This document shows positions 33,975-42,071 of a stretch of DNA of 64,000 bases, piece after piece (position 1 is the first letter of the stretch; the number at the start of each line of letters is the position of its first letter). The position numbers and the translations under genes are program-made. The notes beneath the pieces were generated by a model that did not search any database, was not told the origin of the DNA, and was given only the letters and a program-made list of their open reading frames with translations. The stretch spans positions 620,001 through 684,000 of the forward strand of contig NZ_BJOR01000001.1 of NCBI RefSeq assembly GCF_006540305.1, given 5' to 3'. Origin of the DNA: Streptomyces sp. 6-11-2 (GTDB lineage Bacteria > Actinomycetota > Actinomycetes > Streptomycetales > Streptomycetaceae).

Positions 33975-35045
33975 ATGGATTTCGGCCTTTTCTACTTCGC
34001 GAACGACAAGGAGGACGCCGGCGACAGATACCGGCTGCTGATCGAGGGAGCCAAGTTCGCCGACACCCACGATTTCGCGTCGGTGTGGACCCCGGAACGT
34101 CACTTCCACGCGTTCGGCGGCCTCTATCCGAATCCGGCGGTGACGGGCGCCGCGGTGGCCGCGGTCACGGAAAAGGTCGCGGTGCGGGCCGGCAGTGTGG
34201 TGGCCCCGCTGCACCATCCGGTGCGCATCGCCGAGGAATGGTCCGTCGTCGACAATCTGTCCAAGGGAAGGGTCGGCATCGCATTCGCCTCCGGCTGGCA
34301 CGCCGCCGACTTCGTACTCCGCCCGGAGGGATATCCGACCCGCAGGTCCGGTCTGATCGACTCGGTGCGGGCGATCCGGAGCCTCTGGCGGCAGGAGCCC
34401 GCGACGCTCGTCGACGGCGCGGGCGAGAGCGTCGACGTGACGGTCTTCCCGCCCCCGGTCCAGCGGGAGTTGCCGGTCTGGCTGACCAGCGCCGGCAACC
34501 CGCAGACGTTCCGCGAGGCGGGCGAGATGGGCGCCGGGGTGCTGACCCACCTGCTGGGCCAGGGTGTCGACGTGCTGGAGAAGCGGATCGGCGAGTACCG
34601 GCAGTCCTTCCGCGACCACCACGACGAGACCGAGGGCGACGGACATGTCGCGCTGATGCTGCACACCTTCGTCGGCACGGACCGGGAGAAGGTCAGGCAG
34701 ACGGTCCGCGAGCCGTTCAGCAAGTACCTGGCCAGCTCCTTCGACCTGGTCATCCACGCCGCCAAGGCGGCGGGCGCGAACGCGGTCGCGCTGGATCTGA
34801 ACAAGATGAGCCCCACGGACATCGACTTCCTGGTCGGCCAGGCGTTCGACCGCTACTTCGAGACCAGCGGCCTGTTCGGCACGGTCGAGGACGGCCTGCG
34901 GATGTGCGAGCGGCTGTACGAGATCGGCGTGGACGAGATCGCCTGTCTGATCGACTTCGGTGTGGAGACCGACGAGGTGCTGGCCGGACTGGCCCATCTC
35001 GACCGGCTCAGGCAGGCGTGGCGGGAACGCGAGCAGGCGCGGTGA
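33975..35045 (+). CDS. sky39: LLM-class flavin-dependent monooxygenase, MupA/Atu3640 type; probable glycine alpha-hydroxylase
   Basis: A 356-residue bacterial-luciferase-like TIM-barrel protein that uses reduced FMN supplied by a separate reductase. The N-terminus MDFGLFYFAND, the SVWTPERHFHAFGG and SGWHAADF segments and the LTSAGNPQTFREAG region are typical of the natural-product branch of the family. I chose ATG 33975 over 33960 because GGAGG precedes it and the conserved region begins at MDFG. Its stop overlaps the flavin reductase start (GTGA), so the two make a two-component system. In skyllamycin, Sky39 is the enzyme reported for alpha-hydroxylation of Gly9; a Gly-specific adenylation domain in the terminal NRPS supports the same role here. 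The substrate is inferred. Confidence 0.9.
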   Translation: MDFGLFYFANDKEDAGDRYRLLIEGAKFADTHDFASVWTPERHFHAFGGLYPNPAVTGAAVAAVTEKVAVRAGSVVAPLHHPVRIAEEWSVVDNLSKGRVGIAFASGWHAADFVLRPEGYPTRRSGLIDSVRAIRSLWRQEPATLVDGAGESVDVTVFPPPVQRELPVWLTSAGNPQTFREAGEMGAGVLTHLLGQGVDVLEKRIGEYRQSFRDHHDETEGDGHVALMLHTFVGTDREKVRQTVREPFSKYLASSFDLVIHAAKAAGANAVALDLNKMSPTDIDFLVGQAFDRYFETSGLFGTVEDGLRMCERLYEIGVDEIACLIDFGVETDEVLAGLAHLDRLRQAWREREQAR

Positions 35046-35599
35046 CCGCGCGCGCCGGGGCGCCGGGCGGAACGGCGAAGGGGACGGACGTGGAGCCGGT
35101 TCCGGTCGGCGCCGGGGCGTATCGCGCGTTCATGAGTTCCTTCCCGACCGGTGTGTCCGTGGTGACCACGGTCGACGCGGACGGCAGGCCGCGCGGAATG
35201 ACCTGCTCCTCCCTCTCGAGCGTCAGCCTCGATCCGCCGGTCCTGTCCGTCTGCCTGACGGTCACCAGCCGAACGCTCGGCGCGCTGCGCGCCCACGGCT
35301 TCTTCGGGGTGAATCTGCTCGGGGTCCACGCCGGCGGCGTCGCCCGCCTGTTCGCCGACTCCTCGCTCAGCCACTTCGAGCACGTGCCGTGGCAACCGGT
35401 CGGCAGCGCCGGACTCCCCCGGCTCGGCGGTGACACCGTCGCGTTCGCCGCCTGCCGGGTGGCCGACGCCAAGGCCGTCGGCGACCATGTCGTCGTATTC
35501 GGCGAGGTGTTCGGCACCGACTGCGCCGACGGCACACCGCTGCTCTACGGCCGCCGGCGGTTCGCCGCCTGGCCCCAAACGGCTCCGGACCCCGCCTGA
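35042..35599 (+). CDS. Flavin reductase (FMN reductase component of the monooxygenase)
   Basis: About 185 residues of the HpaC-like flavin reductase fold. FMSSFPTGVSVVTTVD near the start, RGMTCSSLSSVSLDPP (flavin-binding) and GVNLLGVHAGG are family landmarks. It should use NAD(P)H to make reduced flavin for the adjacent LLM monooxygenase, with which it is coupled by a GTGA overlap. GTG 35042 is taken from that overlap. GTG 35090 with a GGGGAC site is an alternative and would lose 16 low-complexity residues. It corresponds to the sky40 position and is the last plus-strand gene of the cluster. Confidence 0.9.
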   Translation: MTARAGAPGGTAKGTDVEPVPVGAGAYRAFMSSFPTGVSVVTTVDADGRPRGMTCSSLSSVSLDPPVLSVCLTVTSRTLGALRAHGFFGVNLLGVHAGGVARLFADSSLSHFEHVPWQPVGSAGLPRLGGDTVAFAACRVADAKAVGDHVVVFGEVFGTDCADGTPLLYGRRRFAAWPQTAPDPA

Positions 35600-35623
35600 C
35601 ACGACACAACCCGGCACGCCGCA

Positions 35624-35937
35624 CCGGGCACGGGCACACCCAACGGGTCACGCCCATCAGCGATCCGCCCGGCACGGTCACACCCCGGGGGTCACGTCCG
35701 GCACGGGCACTCCTGACAGGGGTCGGCACGCCCGGCACCGGCACACCCTGCGGGATACGCCCGGCACCGGCACACCCTGCGGGATACGCCCGGCGCGGAC
35801 ACGCCCTGCGGGTCACGCCCGGCGCGGATACGCCCAGCGGGAAACACCCGGCAGCACCCGCACGCCCGGCAGCGATACGCCCGGCACGGGCGGACCCTGC
35901 GGGTCACACCCGGCGCGGATACGCCCTGCGGGTCACG
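35624..35937. repeat. 29-bp minisatellite in the convergent gap between flavin reductase and glutamate mutase
   Basis: The 518 bp between 35600 and 36117 hold no convincing gene. From about 35624 to 35937 the DNA is an imperfect tandem repeat of a 29-bp unit that opens CCCGGCACGG and closes CTGCGGGTCACG. Clear full units start at 35668, 35731, 35760, 35789, 35818, 35880 and 35909, with partial units between them. Because 29 is not a multiple of three, the array cannot encode a repeating peptide in one frame. Units contain short CCC-GGG complementarities and could fold into many small hairpins, which may serve as a convergent terminator. Confidence 0.9.
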
Positions 35938-36117
35938 CACAGCACCGCACGCCCGGCAGGGGTATGCGCACCCTGCGCGGACGCGCCTCCGGGCGGACGG
36001 CGCCGCGGCGCGGACGGGGCGGCATGGCCGGCGTTCCCACCGGGCGCCGCGGACGGCCGACAGGGCCGGGTTCCCGCCTGCCGCCACGGCCTGCCGACGC
36101 CGCCGGCCCCGTCCCCG

Positions 36118-37440
36118 TCACCTCGGATCGGAGGCCGTCACCGCGGCGGCGGCGCGGTCGTGAACCGCCGCCTCACGGTCCAACTTGCGCCGCAGATAGG
36201 AGAGATCCCCCAGCAGACCCGCCGCGGTCACCTCACGGCCCTGCCCGGTCCGCACCAGACGCGTCAGCGGCAGCGCTCCGATCTCGGCCCAGCACAGCCT
36301 GCCCTCCTCGTCCAGTCGGCTGCGCGTACGGCCCCGGTTGTCCGGATGCACGCAGTACGGGATGTCGAGATAACCGCGTTCGAAGGCCAGCAGCAGCGCG
36401 CGAGCGGGATCGGTGTGCAGGTTCAGCACCGCGTCGACCAGCGCCAGCGCCTCCGCGTACGTCTGCGTGTCCGTGTCCGGGGCGGGCACCGGCCGGACCG
36501 TCTCGGCCGCCCGCGCCGCGTACTCCAGGGCGGCCACGTTCTCCGCGATGGTGGGGATCCGCCGCGACTCGGCGACGGTCTTGACGATGAGCCGCTCGGA
36601 GCCGGTCCGCACCGCCAGTTCGGCGGCCTGGCCGAGCAGCCGGTACGCACCGGGCTCGGTGACCGGGTACGCCCCCATGTAGGCGTAGACGACCACGTGC
36701 CAGTCCACGTCGGGCAACAGCTCGGCGCACAGCCGGCGCAGCGCGAACACGGCCTCGGCGTCCTGGCCGGCGTGCGTCTGCTGGGCATAGCTCACCGAGA
36801 CGCTGCGGCAGCCGTAGGCGCGGAAGAACAGCGCCTCCAGCACGCTGAGCGCCACCAGCTGGCTGGGCGGGCACAGTTGGCCCATCATGCAGCCGCCGAA
36901 GGTCTCCAGGTGCGGTTCGGCGCCCTGGTCACGCAGCCCGGAGAACAGTTCCGTGCACTGCCGCCAGGCCGCGATCGACTCGGCCAGCGGGGTACGCCCG
37001 TAGGGCAGGCAGTAGGACACGGGCCCGCCCTCGGTCGCGTCCAGGCCCAGCGCGATCAGCTTGCGGAAGATGTGCTGGGGCAGGGCGGATCCGTGCCGCA
37101 CCTGTACCGGGAAGCCGGCGTCCCGGACACCGGCCAGCATCGCCCGGGTCGTGGCGTCGCGGTGGCTGACGATCGGGTAGCCGTTGAGCGGCAGGCCCTC
37201 GTGCCGGGCGTGGCGGATCGCGGCCAGATCGCCGACCCTGGTGTAACTGTCCAGGGTCAGTGTGCCGACGGTGTGCCCTTCGGCCGCCTTGGTGGCGGCC
37301 AGTCCCGCCCGCATCCGCTCCGGATCACCGAAACCCATCCGCGGCTGCACGACGAGAGCGCCGGCCTGCGCCCGCGCGCGGACGAAGGCGCCGAATCCCG
37401 GCTGCGTGTGGGCGGACCGTCTCGGTACCAGGGCCGTCAC
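36118..37440 (-). CDS. sky41: Glutamate mutase epsilon (catalytic) subunit
   Basis: A 440-residue protein of the MutE/GlmE family, slightly shorter than clostridial MutE. With the small B12-binding subunit it converts L-glutamate to (2S,3S)-3-methylaspartate by a radical carbon-skeleton rearrangement. Recognisable stretches are QPRMGFGDPERM, YPIVSHRD, RHGSALPQHIF, GGPVSYCLPYGRTPL, ETFGGCMMGQLCPPSQL and QTHAGQDAEAV. I chose GTG 37440, which overlaps the small-subunit stop (GTGA); the long open frame further upstream belongs to the opposite side of that gene and looks non-coding. 3-Methylaspartate is a skyllamycin building block; its NRPS module would lie left of the window. The 3' end faces the minisatellite. 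Confidence 0.93.
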   Translation of the reverse strand: MTALVPRRSAHTQPGFGAFVRARAQAGALVVQPRMGFGDPERMRAGLAATKAAEGHTVGTLTLDSYTRVGDLAAIRHARHEGLPLNGYPIVSHRDATTRAMLAGVRDAGFPVQVRHGSALPQHIFRKLIALGLDATEGGPVSYCLPYGRTPLAESIAAWRQCTELFSGLRDQGAEPHLETFGGCMMGQLCPPSQLVALSVLEALFFRAYGCRSVSVSYAQQTHAGQDAEAVFALRRLCAELLPDVDWHVVVYAYMGAYPVTEPGAYRLLGQAAELAVRTGSERLIVKTVAESRRIPTIAENVAALEYAARAAETVRPVPAPDTDTQTYAEALALVDAVLNLHTDPARALLLAFERGYLDIPYCVHPDNRGRTRSRLDEEGRLCWAEIGALPLTRLVRTGQGREVTAAGLLGDLSYLRRKLDREAAVHDRAAAAVTASDPR

Positions 37441-37937
37441 CGGGGTCTCCCCGCGCTCAGCGCCGGCTGCGGGGCGGGCGGGAGCGAGGCGACGAACGCC
37501 GTGAAGTCGGCCGCGTCCGAGGCCTGGTCGGGGAAGACCGCGTCGAAGCCCGCGGCCACCAGGGCCCGCGCGTGCCGGCCCACGTTCTCGTCGGACACCG
37601 TGAGCTTGCCGCCGATCACCATGGGCGTGGCGGCCAGTTCCGGGCAGGCGCGCAGCCGGGCGACCGCGCGCAGGCCGTCGGTGCGGCCGTGCCCGTTGAC
37701 ACTGCCGATGACGACCAGCGCCGGATCGATCCGGCGGCATTCGGCGACCAGTACGTCGTCCGGCACACAGGGCCCGAGGTTGACCACGCGGTAGCCGAGT
37801 TCCTCGATGACCAGCTGGAGATAGACCAGGTTCCACGTGTGCGCGTCGCTCGCCAGGCCCGACACCACCACGGTGCCCCGGTCCCCGGGGGCCGGGAACG
37901 TGCCCACGCCGACGATTTCCTTTTCCCGCTGTGCCAC
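37437..37937 (-). CDS. sky42: Glutamate mutase sigma subunit, cobalamin-binding
   Basis: A 166-residue B12-binding flavodoxin-like domain (MutS/GlmS of glutamate mutase, not the DNA-repair MutS). The Co-ligating motif DxHxxG appears as SDAHTWN, so Asp and His are present but the Gly is Asn. It is followed by VIGSVNGHG and VIGGKL, which occupy the nucleotide-tail contact positions. I chose GTG 37937 (VAQREKEIVGVG) because AAGGGAG lies directly upstream; an in-frame ATG ten codons earlier has no ribosome site. It is coupled to the epsilon subunit by a GTGA overlap. Together they should feed 3-methylaspartate to the NRPS. Confidence 0.9.
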   Translation of the reverse strand: MAQREKEIVGVGTFPAPGDRGTVVVSGLASDAHTWNLVYLQLVIEELGYRVVNLGPCVPDDVLVAECRRIDPALVVIGSVNGHGRTDGLRAVARLRACPELAATPMVIGGKLTVSDENVGRHARALVAAGFDAVFPDQASDAADFTAFVASLPPAPQPALSAGRPR

Positions 37938-38052
37938 GGTTCTCCCTTGTGCATACGTGGGCGGCATCGCCCGGTGCTCGATCCGGGGGCCGGTTGCGGC
38001 GGCCGGGTCGGCACTCCGGGATCGAGGTGGTCGTGGGGAGCCGGGTCGGGCG

Positions 38053-38346
38053 TCAGGGCACCAGGCTCGTGACGGCCACGGGCGCTCTGCTGAATTCCAT
38101 GCATTCTCTCTTGATGTTCTCGATCAGCATCAGAGTCGCGCGCGCCGATGACAGGATCATCTGTCCTTCTCGGGTCAGAGTGGTGCCGCCTGAATTCCGG
38201 GTGAACAGCTTGATACCCAAAGATCGCTCAAGGCATATGATCTGGTAACTTATTGCCGGTTGCGAGTATCCGAGCTTCTTGGCTGCGAGATCCATTCGGC
38301 CTATTTCGGCAATCGCGACAAAAGCGCGCAACTCGCGTTCGTGCAT
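38053..38346 (-). CDS. Truncated LysR-type regulator: DNA-binding domain only
   Basis: 97 residues that cover exactly the winged helix-turn-helix of a LysR-family regulator (RAFVAIAEIGRMDLAAKKLG, YSQPAISYQI, LGIKLFTRNSGG, LTREGQMIL) plus the start of the linker helix. Normal family members have about 300 residues, and no effector-binding domain follows in any frame before the mutase gene 115 bp on. A GAGG site precedes the start. Codon use is unlike its neighbours (three ATA, three AGA, TTT, TTG, TCA) and the local GC content is visibly lower. It could be a remnant left at the cluster edge or a working mini-repressor; the intact start and ribosome site make either possible. Confidence 0.8.
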   Translation of the reverse strand: MHERELRAFVAIAEIGRMDLAAKKLGYSQPAISYQIICLERSLGIKLFTRNSGGTTLTREGQMILSSARATLMLIENIKRECMEFSRAPVAVTSLVP

Positions 38347-38648
38347 AATCGCCTCACAGTTAACAGATTATCAAGTGCCGAAACTTTAACATGCGATTCC
38401 TTGGCAGGGTACGGCGCTTGCAGGAAGCTGCCACGGCAGGTGTAAAACTGGATCTGTGGAGCTTTGCCTGGTCAGTGAGGTTTAGGTATTTCAGCCGACT
38501 GCGCGGCATGCGACATGCGCTTCCACGCATAGTCGGCATTGCCACGCAGCCGAAGTCGCCGAATTTCTGCATCGAGGTGGAGGAAGGGGACGAACTCGGT
38601 CCGGGATTTCTCAGAGATTTCCGGCGAAGAGGTCACCCGGACCCGGCG
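38347..38648. other. AT-rich non-coding segment at the apparent cluster edge
   Basis: About 300 bp between the truncated LysR start and the end of the metallo-hydrolase gene, with no convincing gene on either strand. The first 60 bp are markedly AT-rich and contain GTTAAC (38357-38362) and a downstream TTTAAC, an imperfect inverted arrangement that could be the promoter and operator of the LysR gene. The remainder holds no clear signal. Confidence 0.55.
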
Positions 38649-39857
38649 TCACCGCTCGCCGGCGAGGTCGAGATCGCCCGGGGCGGTCGGCGCGGCCGGG
38701 ACGGTCGGCGTGGCCTCCGGCCCCTTGACGCTGCGCCACGGGTGGGAGAGGGGCGCGGACACCGGTCGCCACCACGGCTCCGCGGGCACCTTGCCCGCGG
38801 GTTCGAAGGGCTCCCCCGGCCGCGGGAGCGCCACTGCCTGTCCCGCCTCCTCGGCGGCGTCCTTCGTCCACTCGCCGGGCTCGGCCCAGGCGTGCGGGGC
38901 GAGGGTGAAGGTGCCCCAGTGGATCGGCAGCAGCACGCCGGACGGCGTGTACCCCTGCAGGTCGAGGTGGGCACGGACCCCTTCCTCGGGCGTCATGTGG
39001 ATGTCCGGCCAGAACTCGGAGTACGCGCCGATCTGGATCATCGTCGCGTCGAACGGGCCGTGGTCCGCTCCGATCTGCCGGAAGCCGTCGAAGTAGCCGG
39101 TGTCACCGCTGTGGTAGATCCGGTGCTCCTCGCCCGCGACGGCCCAGGAGGCCCACAGGGTGTGCTGGGTGTTGCGCAGGGCCCGGCCGCAGAAGTGGCG
39201 GGCGGGGGTCGCGGTCAGCGTGAGCCCGCCGACCTTGGTGGCCTCGTGCCAGTCCAGTTCGCGCAGGCGGTCGGCGGACACGCCCCAGTGCTCGAGGTGG
39301 GCACCGACGCCGAGCGGCACGGCGAAGACGGTGTCCGTGCCGGCCAGCGCCTTGATGGTGGGCAGGTCCAGGTGGTCGTAGTGGTCGTGGGAGATGACGA
39401 CGACGTCGACCGGGCCGAGCGCGGCCAGCGGCAGCGGCACCGGGTGCAGCCGGCGGGGCCCTGCGAAGGGGAACGGTGAGCAGCGCTCTCCCCACACGGG
39501 GTCGAACAGCACCCGCTGCCCGTCGATCTCCGCGAGGACGCTGGAGTGTCCCATCCAGGTCAGCCGCAGACCGGTGGCCGCGGGCTTCGCCAGGTCGGCG
39601 AGCGTGGTGGCGTGCATGGGTACGGTGCCGCGCGGGGCGCGGCGCCGGCGTTCGTCCTTGTCGAGGTAGCGCCTCGCGAAGGCCGGCGTCGAGCCGGAGG
39701 GCCGGGTCCGGGCGGGACCCCCGGGGTTCTGGAAGACGCCGTCCTTGAAGTGGGGTGATCTGCGGATGCGCGCCATGCGCTCTCCGCTGGGGTCGGCGCC
39801 GAAGGCTTCGGGCCGCAGTGCACGGAGCCCCGGGTTCGAAGGACGGAATCCTGCCAC
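38649..39857 (-). CDS. Metallo-beta-lactamase-fold hydrolase, NAPE-PLD/UlaG-like
   Basis: A 402-residue MBL-fold protein. The metal motif HxHxDH appears as SHDHYDHLD; other ligands are in PARHFCGRALR, YHSGDTGYFD and PIHWGTF. The N-terminal RRSPHFKDGVFQN segment is characteristic of the RomA/NAPE-phospholipase-D-like branch, lipid-directed or unspecific hydrolases. GTG 39857 is preceded by GGAGGT at good spacing. A CATAAT hexamer (minus strand, 39890-39895) could be its -10. It diverges from the AhpD-like gene. I see no link to the peptide cluster. Confidence 0.88.
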   Translation of the reverse strand: MAGFRPSNPGLRALRPEAFGADPSGERMARIRRSPHFKDGVFQNPGGPARTRPSGSTPAFARRYLDKDERRRRAPRGTVPMHATTLADLAKPAATGLRLTWMGHSSVLAEIDGQRVLFDPVWGERCSPFPFAGPRRLHPVPLPLAALGPVDVVVISHDHYDHLDLPTIKALAGTDTVFAVPLGVGAHLEHWGVSADRLRELDWHEATKVGGLTLTATPARHFCGRALRNTQHTLWASWAVAGEEHRIYHSGDTGYFDGFRQIGADHGPFDATMIQIGAYSEFWPDIHMTPEEGVRAHLDLQGYTPSGVLLPIHWGTFTLAPHAWAEPGEWTKDAAEEAGQAVALPRPGEPFEPAGKVPAEPWWRPVSAPLSHPWRSVKGPEATPTVPAAPTAPGDLDLAGER

Positions 39858-40004
39858 GCTACCTCCAGGTGGAGTCGGTCAGGCTTTCCATTATGTCGGG
39901 CCCCTCCGACGGCCCGGATGTCACACCGGCGCGCTCCCGTCCGTCGTACCGGTGCAGGCACCCGCGAGGTGCTCAGGGAACCGACGCAACTGGAGGTGGC
40001 CGCC

Positions 40005-40629
40005 ATGGCCCGCGTCTCGCTCACCCCGCCCCGCACCCGCTTGTTCCGCCTCGTCGAGTGGTACAGCAGGCGCGTCTACGGCAAGGTGCTGGACCCCGCC
40101 CGGGCGCTCGCGCACAATCCGCGGGTCCTGTGGAGCGATCTGGCGGTTCGAGCAGTCGCTGGCCAAGTGGAACAGGCTCGACCCCGATCTGAAGGCGCTC
40201 GCCGAGATGGCGTCGGCCGCCGCCATCGGCTGCTCGTGGTGCATGGACTTCGGCTACTGGGTCGCCCGCGAGCACGGGATGGCACCCGAGAAGCTGCACG
40301 ACGTCCCCGCGTGGCGGGACAGCGACGCCTACACGCCGCTGGAGCGCGACGTCCTCGCGTACGCCGAGGCCATGACGGCCACGCCGCCCACGGTCGACGA
40401 CGACCTGGCCGCCCGCCTGCGCGACCGGCTGGGCGAGCCGGCCCTGGTCGAACTGACGGCGGTGGTCGCGGTCGAGAACCTGCGCTCACGCATGAACTCC
40501 GCGCTGGGTCTGACGAGTCAGGGCTTCAAGGACTCCTGCGAGGTCCCGGAATCCGCACGGGGCACGGACAGCGCGCCGACAAGGCACCCCGGTCCCGTCA
40601 AGGAGGCCGAGGGCCGGGTCTCGCCCTGA
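40005..40629 (+). pseudogene. AhpD/carboxymuconolactone decarboxylase-like gene with a frameshift
   Basis: The first 45 residues from ATG 40005 (MARVSLTPPRTRLFRL, with GGAGGT upstream) run in frame 3 up to about base 40139. The protein then continues in frame 1 as WRFEQSLAKWNRLDPDLKAL, GCSWCMDFGYW and SRMNSALGLTSQGFKD. Both halves are needed to make the roughly 200-residue AhpD-like protein I know from Streptomyces, with its Cys pair in CSWC that reduces peroxides. One extra base, or two missing bases, near 40135-40143 explains the break. It is either a real inactivating mutation or a sequencing error. Confidence 0.8.
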
Positions 40630-41131
40630 CCACACGTGCGGCCCCGACGAGAGCGCCCCGCGCTGCTGGGGCCGAGGGCTGAGGGGCGGAACGAGCCTGG
40701 ACGCCCGGGGCCTCCCGCAGCCACCGGAAGGCAGCCGTCACCGGCCCGGCGCGAGGGATGGGCGGCAGACGCGTCCGCCGCCCATCCCGGAAGCGCCGCC
40801 GGACGGGACGGCCGTGGGCCTGGGACGGCGGCCGGGCTCCCGCCCCACGGCCGGGCGACGGCCGTCACCGGCTCGGGCGCGGAGAGTGGGTGACAGCTGC
40901 CGCGTTCCGCCCTCGGATCCCGGCAGTGCCACCCCGCGTACGACCGCCCCACCGGACGAAACGGCCACCCAGCCGACGAGCGGACAGGCGGACCCCCGCG
41001 CCAAAGCCGGATGCGGCCCAAGCTCCCGCAAGCGGGGCCGGATGCGGTCCGGGCTCCCGTGAGCGGGGAGGCGGACGCGGGTACGTCCAGGCGCCAGGTC
41101 CGGGTGCGGGAGGCGTGGGGTCTCTGTGGGT
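40630..41131. other. Non-coding GC-rich stretch with hairpins and short repeats
   Basis: About 500 bp between two convergent genes without a supportable gene. It contains a strong hairpin (40755-40788), a GGCCGTGGG/CCCACGGCC inverted pair near 40812-40860, a repeated GCCGTCACCGGC element (near 40735 and 40861) and two tandem copies of a roughly 33-bp unit starting GCCGGATGCGG (41003 to about 41069). Open frames across it show no protein-like composition. Confidence 0.6.
40755..40788. terminator. Bidirectional hairpin between convergent genes
   Basis: A 12-bp perfect stem (GGGATGGGCGGC pairing with 40777-40788) encloses the palindrome GACGCGTC. It lies downstream of the AhpD-like gene and, about 340 bp further, of the SGNH hydrolase on the other strand, so it is placed to end transcription from either side. 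No T-run is present. Confidence 0.55.
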
Positions 41132-41950
41132 TCAGGCCACCGAAGCGATTCGGGTCCTGATGGCGTCGGGGGACAGGGCGCCCTTGGCTGTCACGTCGTC
41201 GCCGGAGGACTCGCCGCGCAGTCGGCGGCCGATCCACGGCACCAGGTACTCGCGCGCCCAGTGCACGTCGTCGCGGCGGACCTCCAGCGTGCCGCGGGGC
41301 GGCAGCGGCGGCCAGGGCTGCTCCGGATCGGCCGGGACGTCGAGTCCGAGGACCTGGCCGGCGCGCAGCGCCACGCGCGTGTGCCCGTCGGGGGAGAGGT
41401 GCAGGCGGTCGCCGTCCCAGGCGCGGCGGTCCTGGACGGCCTTCAGCGACCACAGGTCGAGCACCGGGCAGCCGTAGCGGTCGGCGATGGCCCGCACATG
41501 CCCGTTGTACGTGGCGATCTTGCCGCGCAGATGCTTGAGCAGGGGCACGCCCCGCGTGTCGAAGCCGGTGGTCACCATGACCGTGCCCGAGACGGCGGCG
41601 AGCCTGGAGACCGCGTTCTCGAAACGCTCGGCCACGTCGTCCGGATCGGTGCCGGGGCGGATGATGTCGTTGCCGCCGGCACAGAACGAGACCAGGTCGG
41701 GGGCGAGTTCGACGGCCCGGGAGACCTGGTCCGCCACGATCTGGTCGAGCAGCTTCCCGCGCACGGCGAGGTTGGTGTACTGGAAGCCGCCCTCGGGCCG
41801 CCGGTCGGCGAGCAGGACGGCGAAGCGGTCGGCCCAGCCGACGAACGCCCCGTCGGGGCCGGGGTCGCCGACGCCCTCGGTGAAGCTGTCCCCCAGCGCC
41901 ACGTACGACCCGATCACTGATCTGCTGTCACTCTTCGAATCGTCTGCCAC
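41132..41950 (-). CDS. SGNH/GDSL-family hydrolase (esterase/lipase-like)
   Basis: A 272-residue SGNH hydrolase. Block I is ALGDSFTEG with the nucleophile Ser, block II has the NLAVRG oxyanion Gly region, block III is GGNDI, and block V DRLHLSPDGH holds the catalytic Asp-x-x-His. There is no signal peptide, so it should be cytoplasmic, and its substrate is unknown. The GTG start has only a distant AAGGTGA as ribosome site, so the exact start is uncertain. It lies 121 bp behind the alpha-galactosidase on the same strand; that gap contains a small hairpin (41980-41995, CCTACG/CGTAGG). Confidence 0.88.
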   Translation of the reverse strand: MADDSKSDSRSVIGSYVALGDSFTEGVGDPGPDGAFVGWADRFAVLLADRRPEGGFQYTNLAVRGKLLDQIVADQVSRAVELAPDLVSFCAGGNDIIRPGTDPDDVAERFENAVSRLAAVSGTVMVTTGFDTRGVPLLKHLRGKIATYNGHVRAIADRYGCPVLDLWSLKAVQDRRAWDGDRLHLSPDGHTRVALRAGQVLGLDVPADPEQPWPPLPPRGTLEVRRDDVHWAREYLVPWIGRRLRGESSGDDVTAKGALSPDAIRTRIASVA

Positions 41951-42071
41951 GTCGGCCCATGATTCACCTTCGAATGTGACCTACGCGACCGTAGGAAGGG
42001 GTTGACGGTCGGTGAGAAAAGCCACTTCGACCGAGCGCGCCCGGTGGGAATAACGGGAATACACGGGCCTC

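Noticed and set aside
35624..35937. Possible CRISPR array because of 29-bp repeated units
   Set aside because: Units abut directly without unique spacers and no cas genes are present.
35692..36087. A 131-codon minus-strand frame over the minisatellite with Cys/Arg/Ala repeats
   Set aside because: The repeat period of 29 bp shifts frame each unit, there is no ribosome site, and the composition follows the DNA repeat.
38391..39479. Plus-strand open frame starting in the AT-rich segment
   Set aside because: Most of it lies opposite the metallo-hydrolase gene and its sequence is not protein-like.
40518..41453. 311-codon minus-strand frame covering the gene-free gap
   Set aside because: It overlaps the SGNH gene in another frame, is very rich in Pro, Arg and Gly, and has no recognisable motif.
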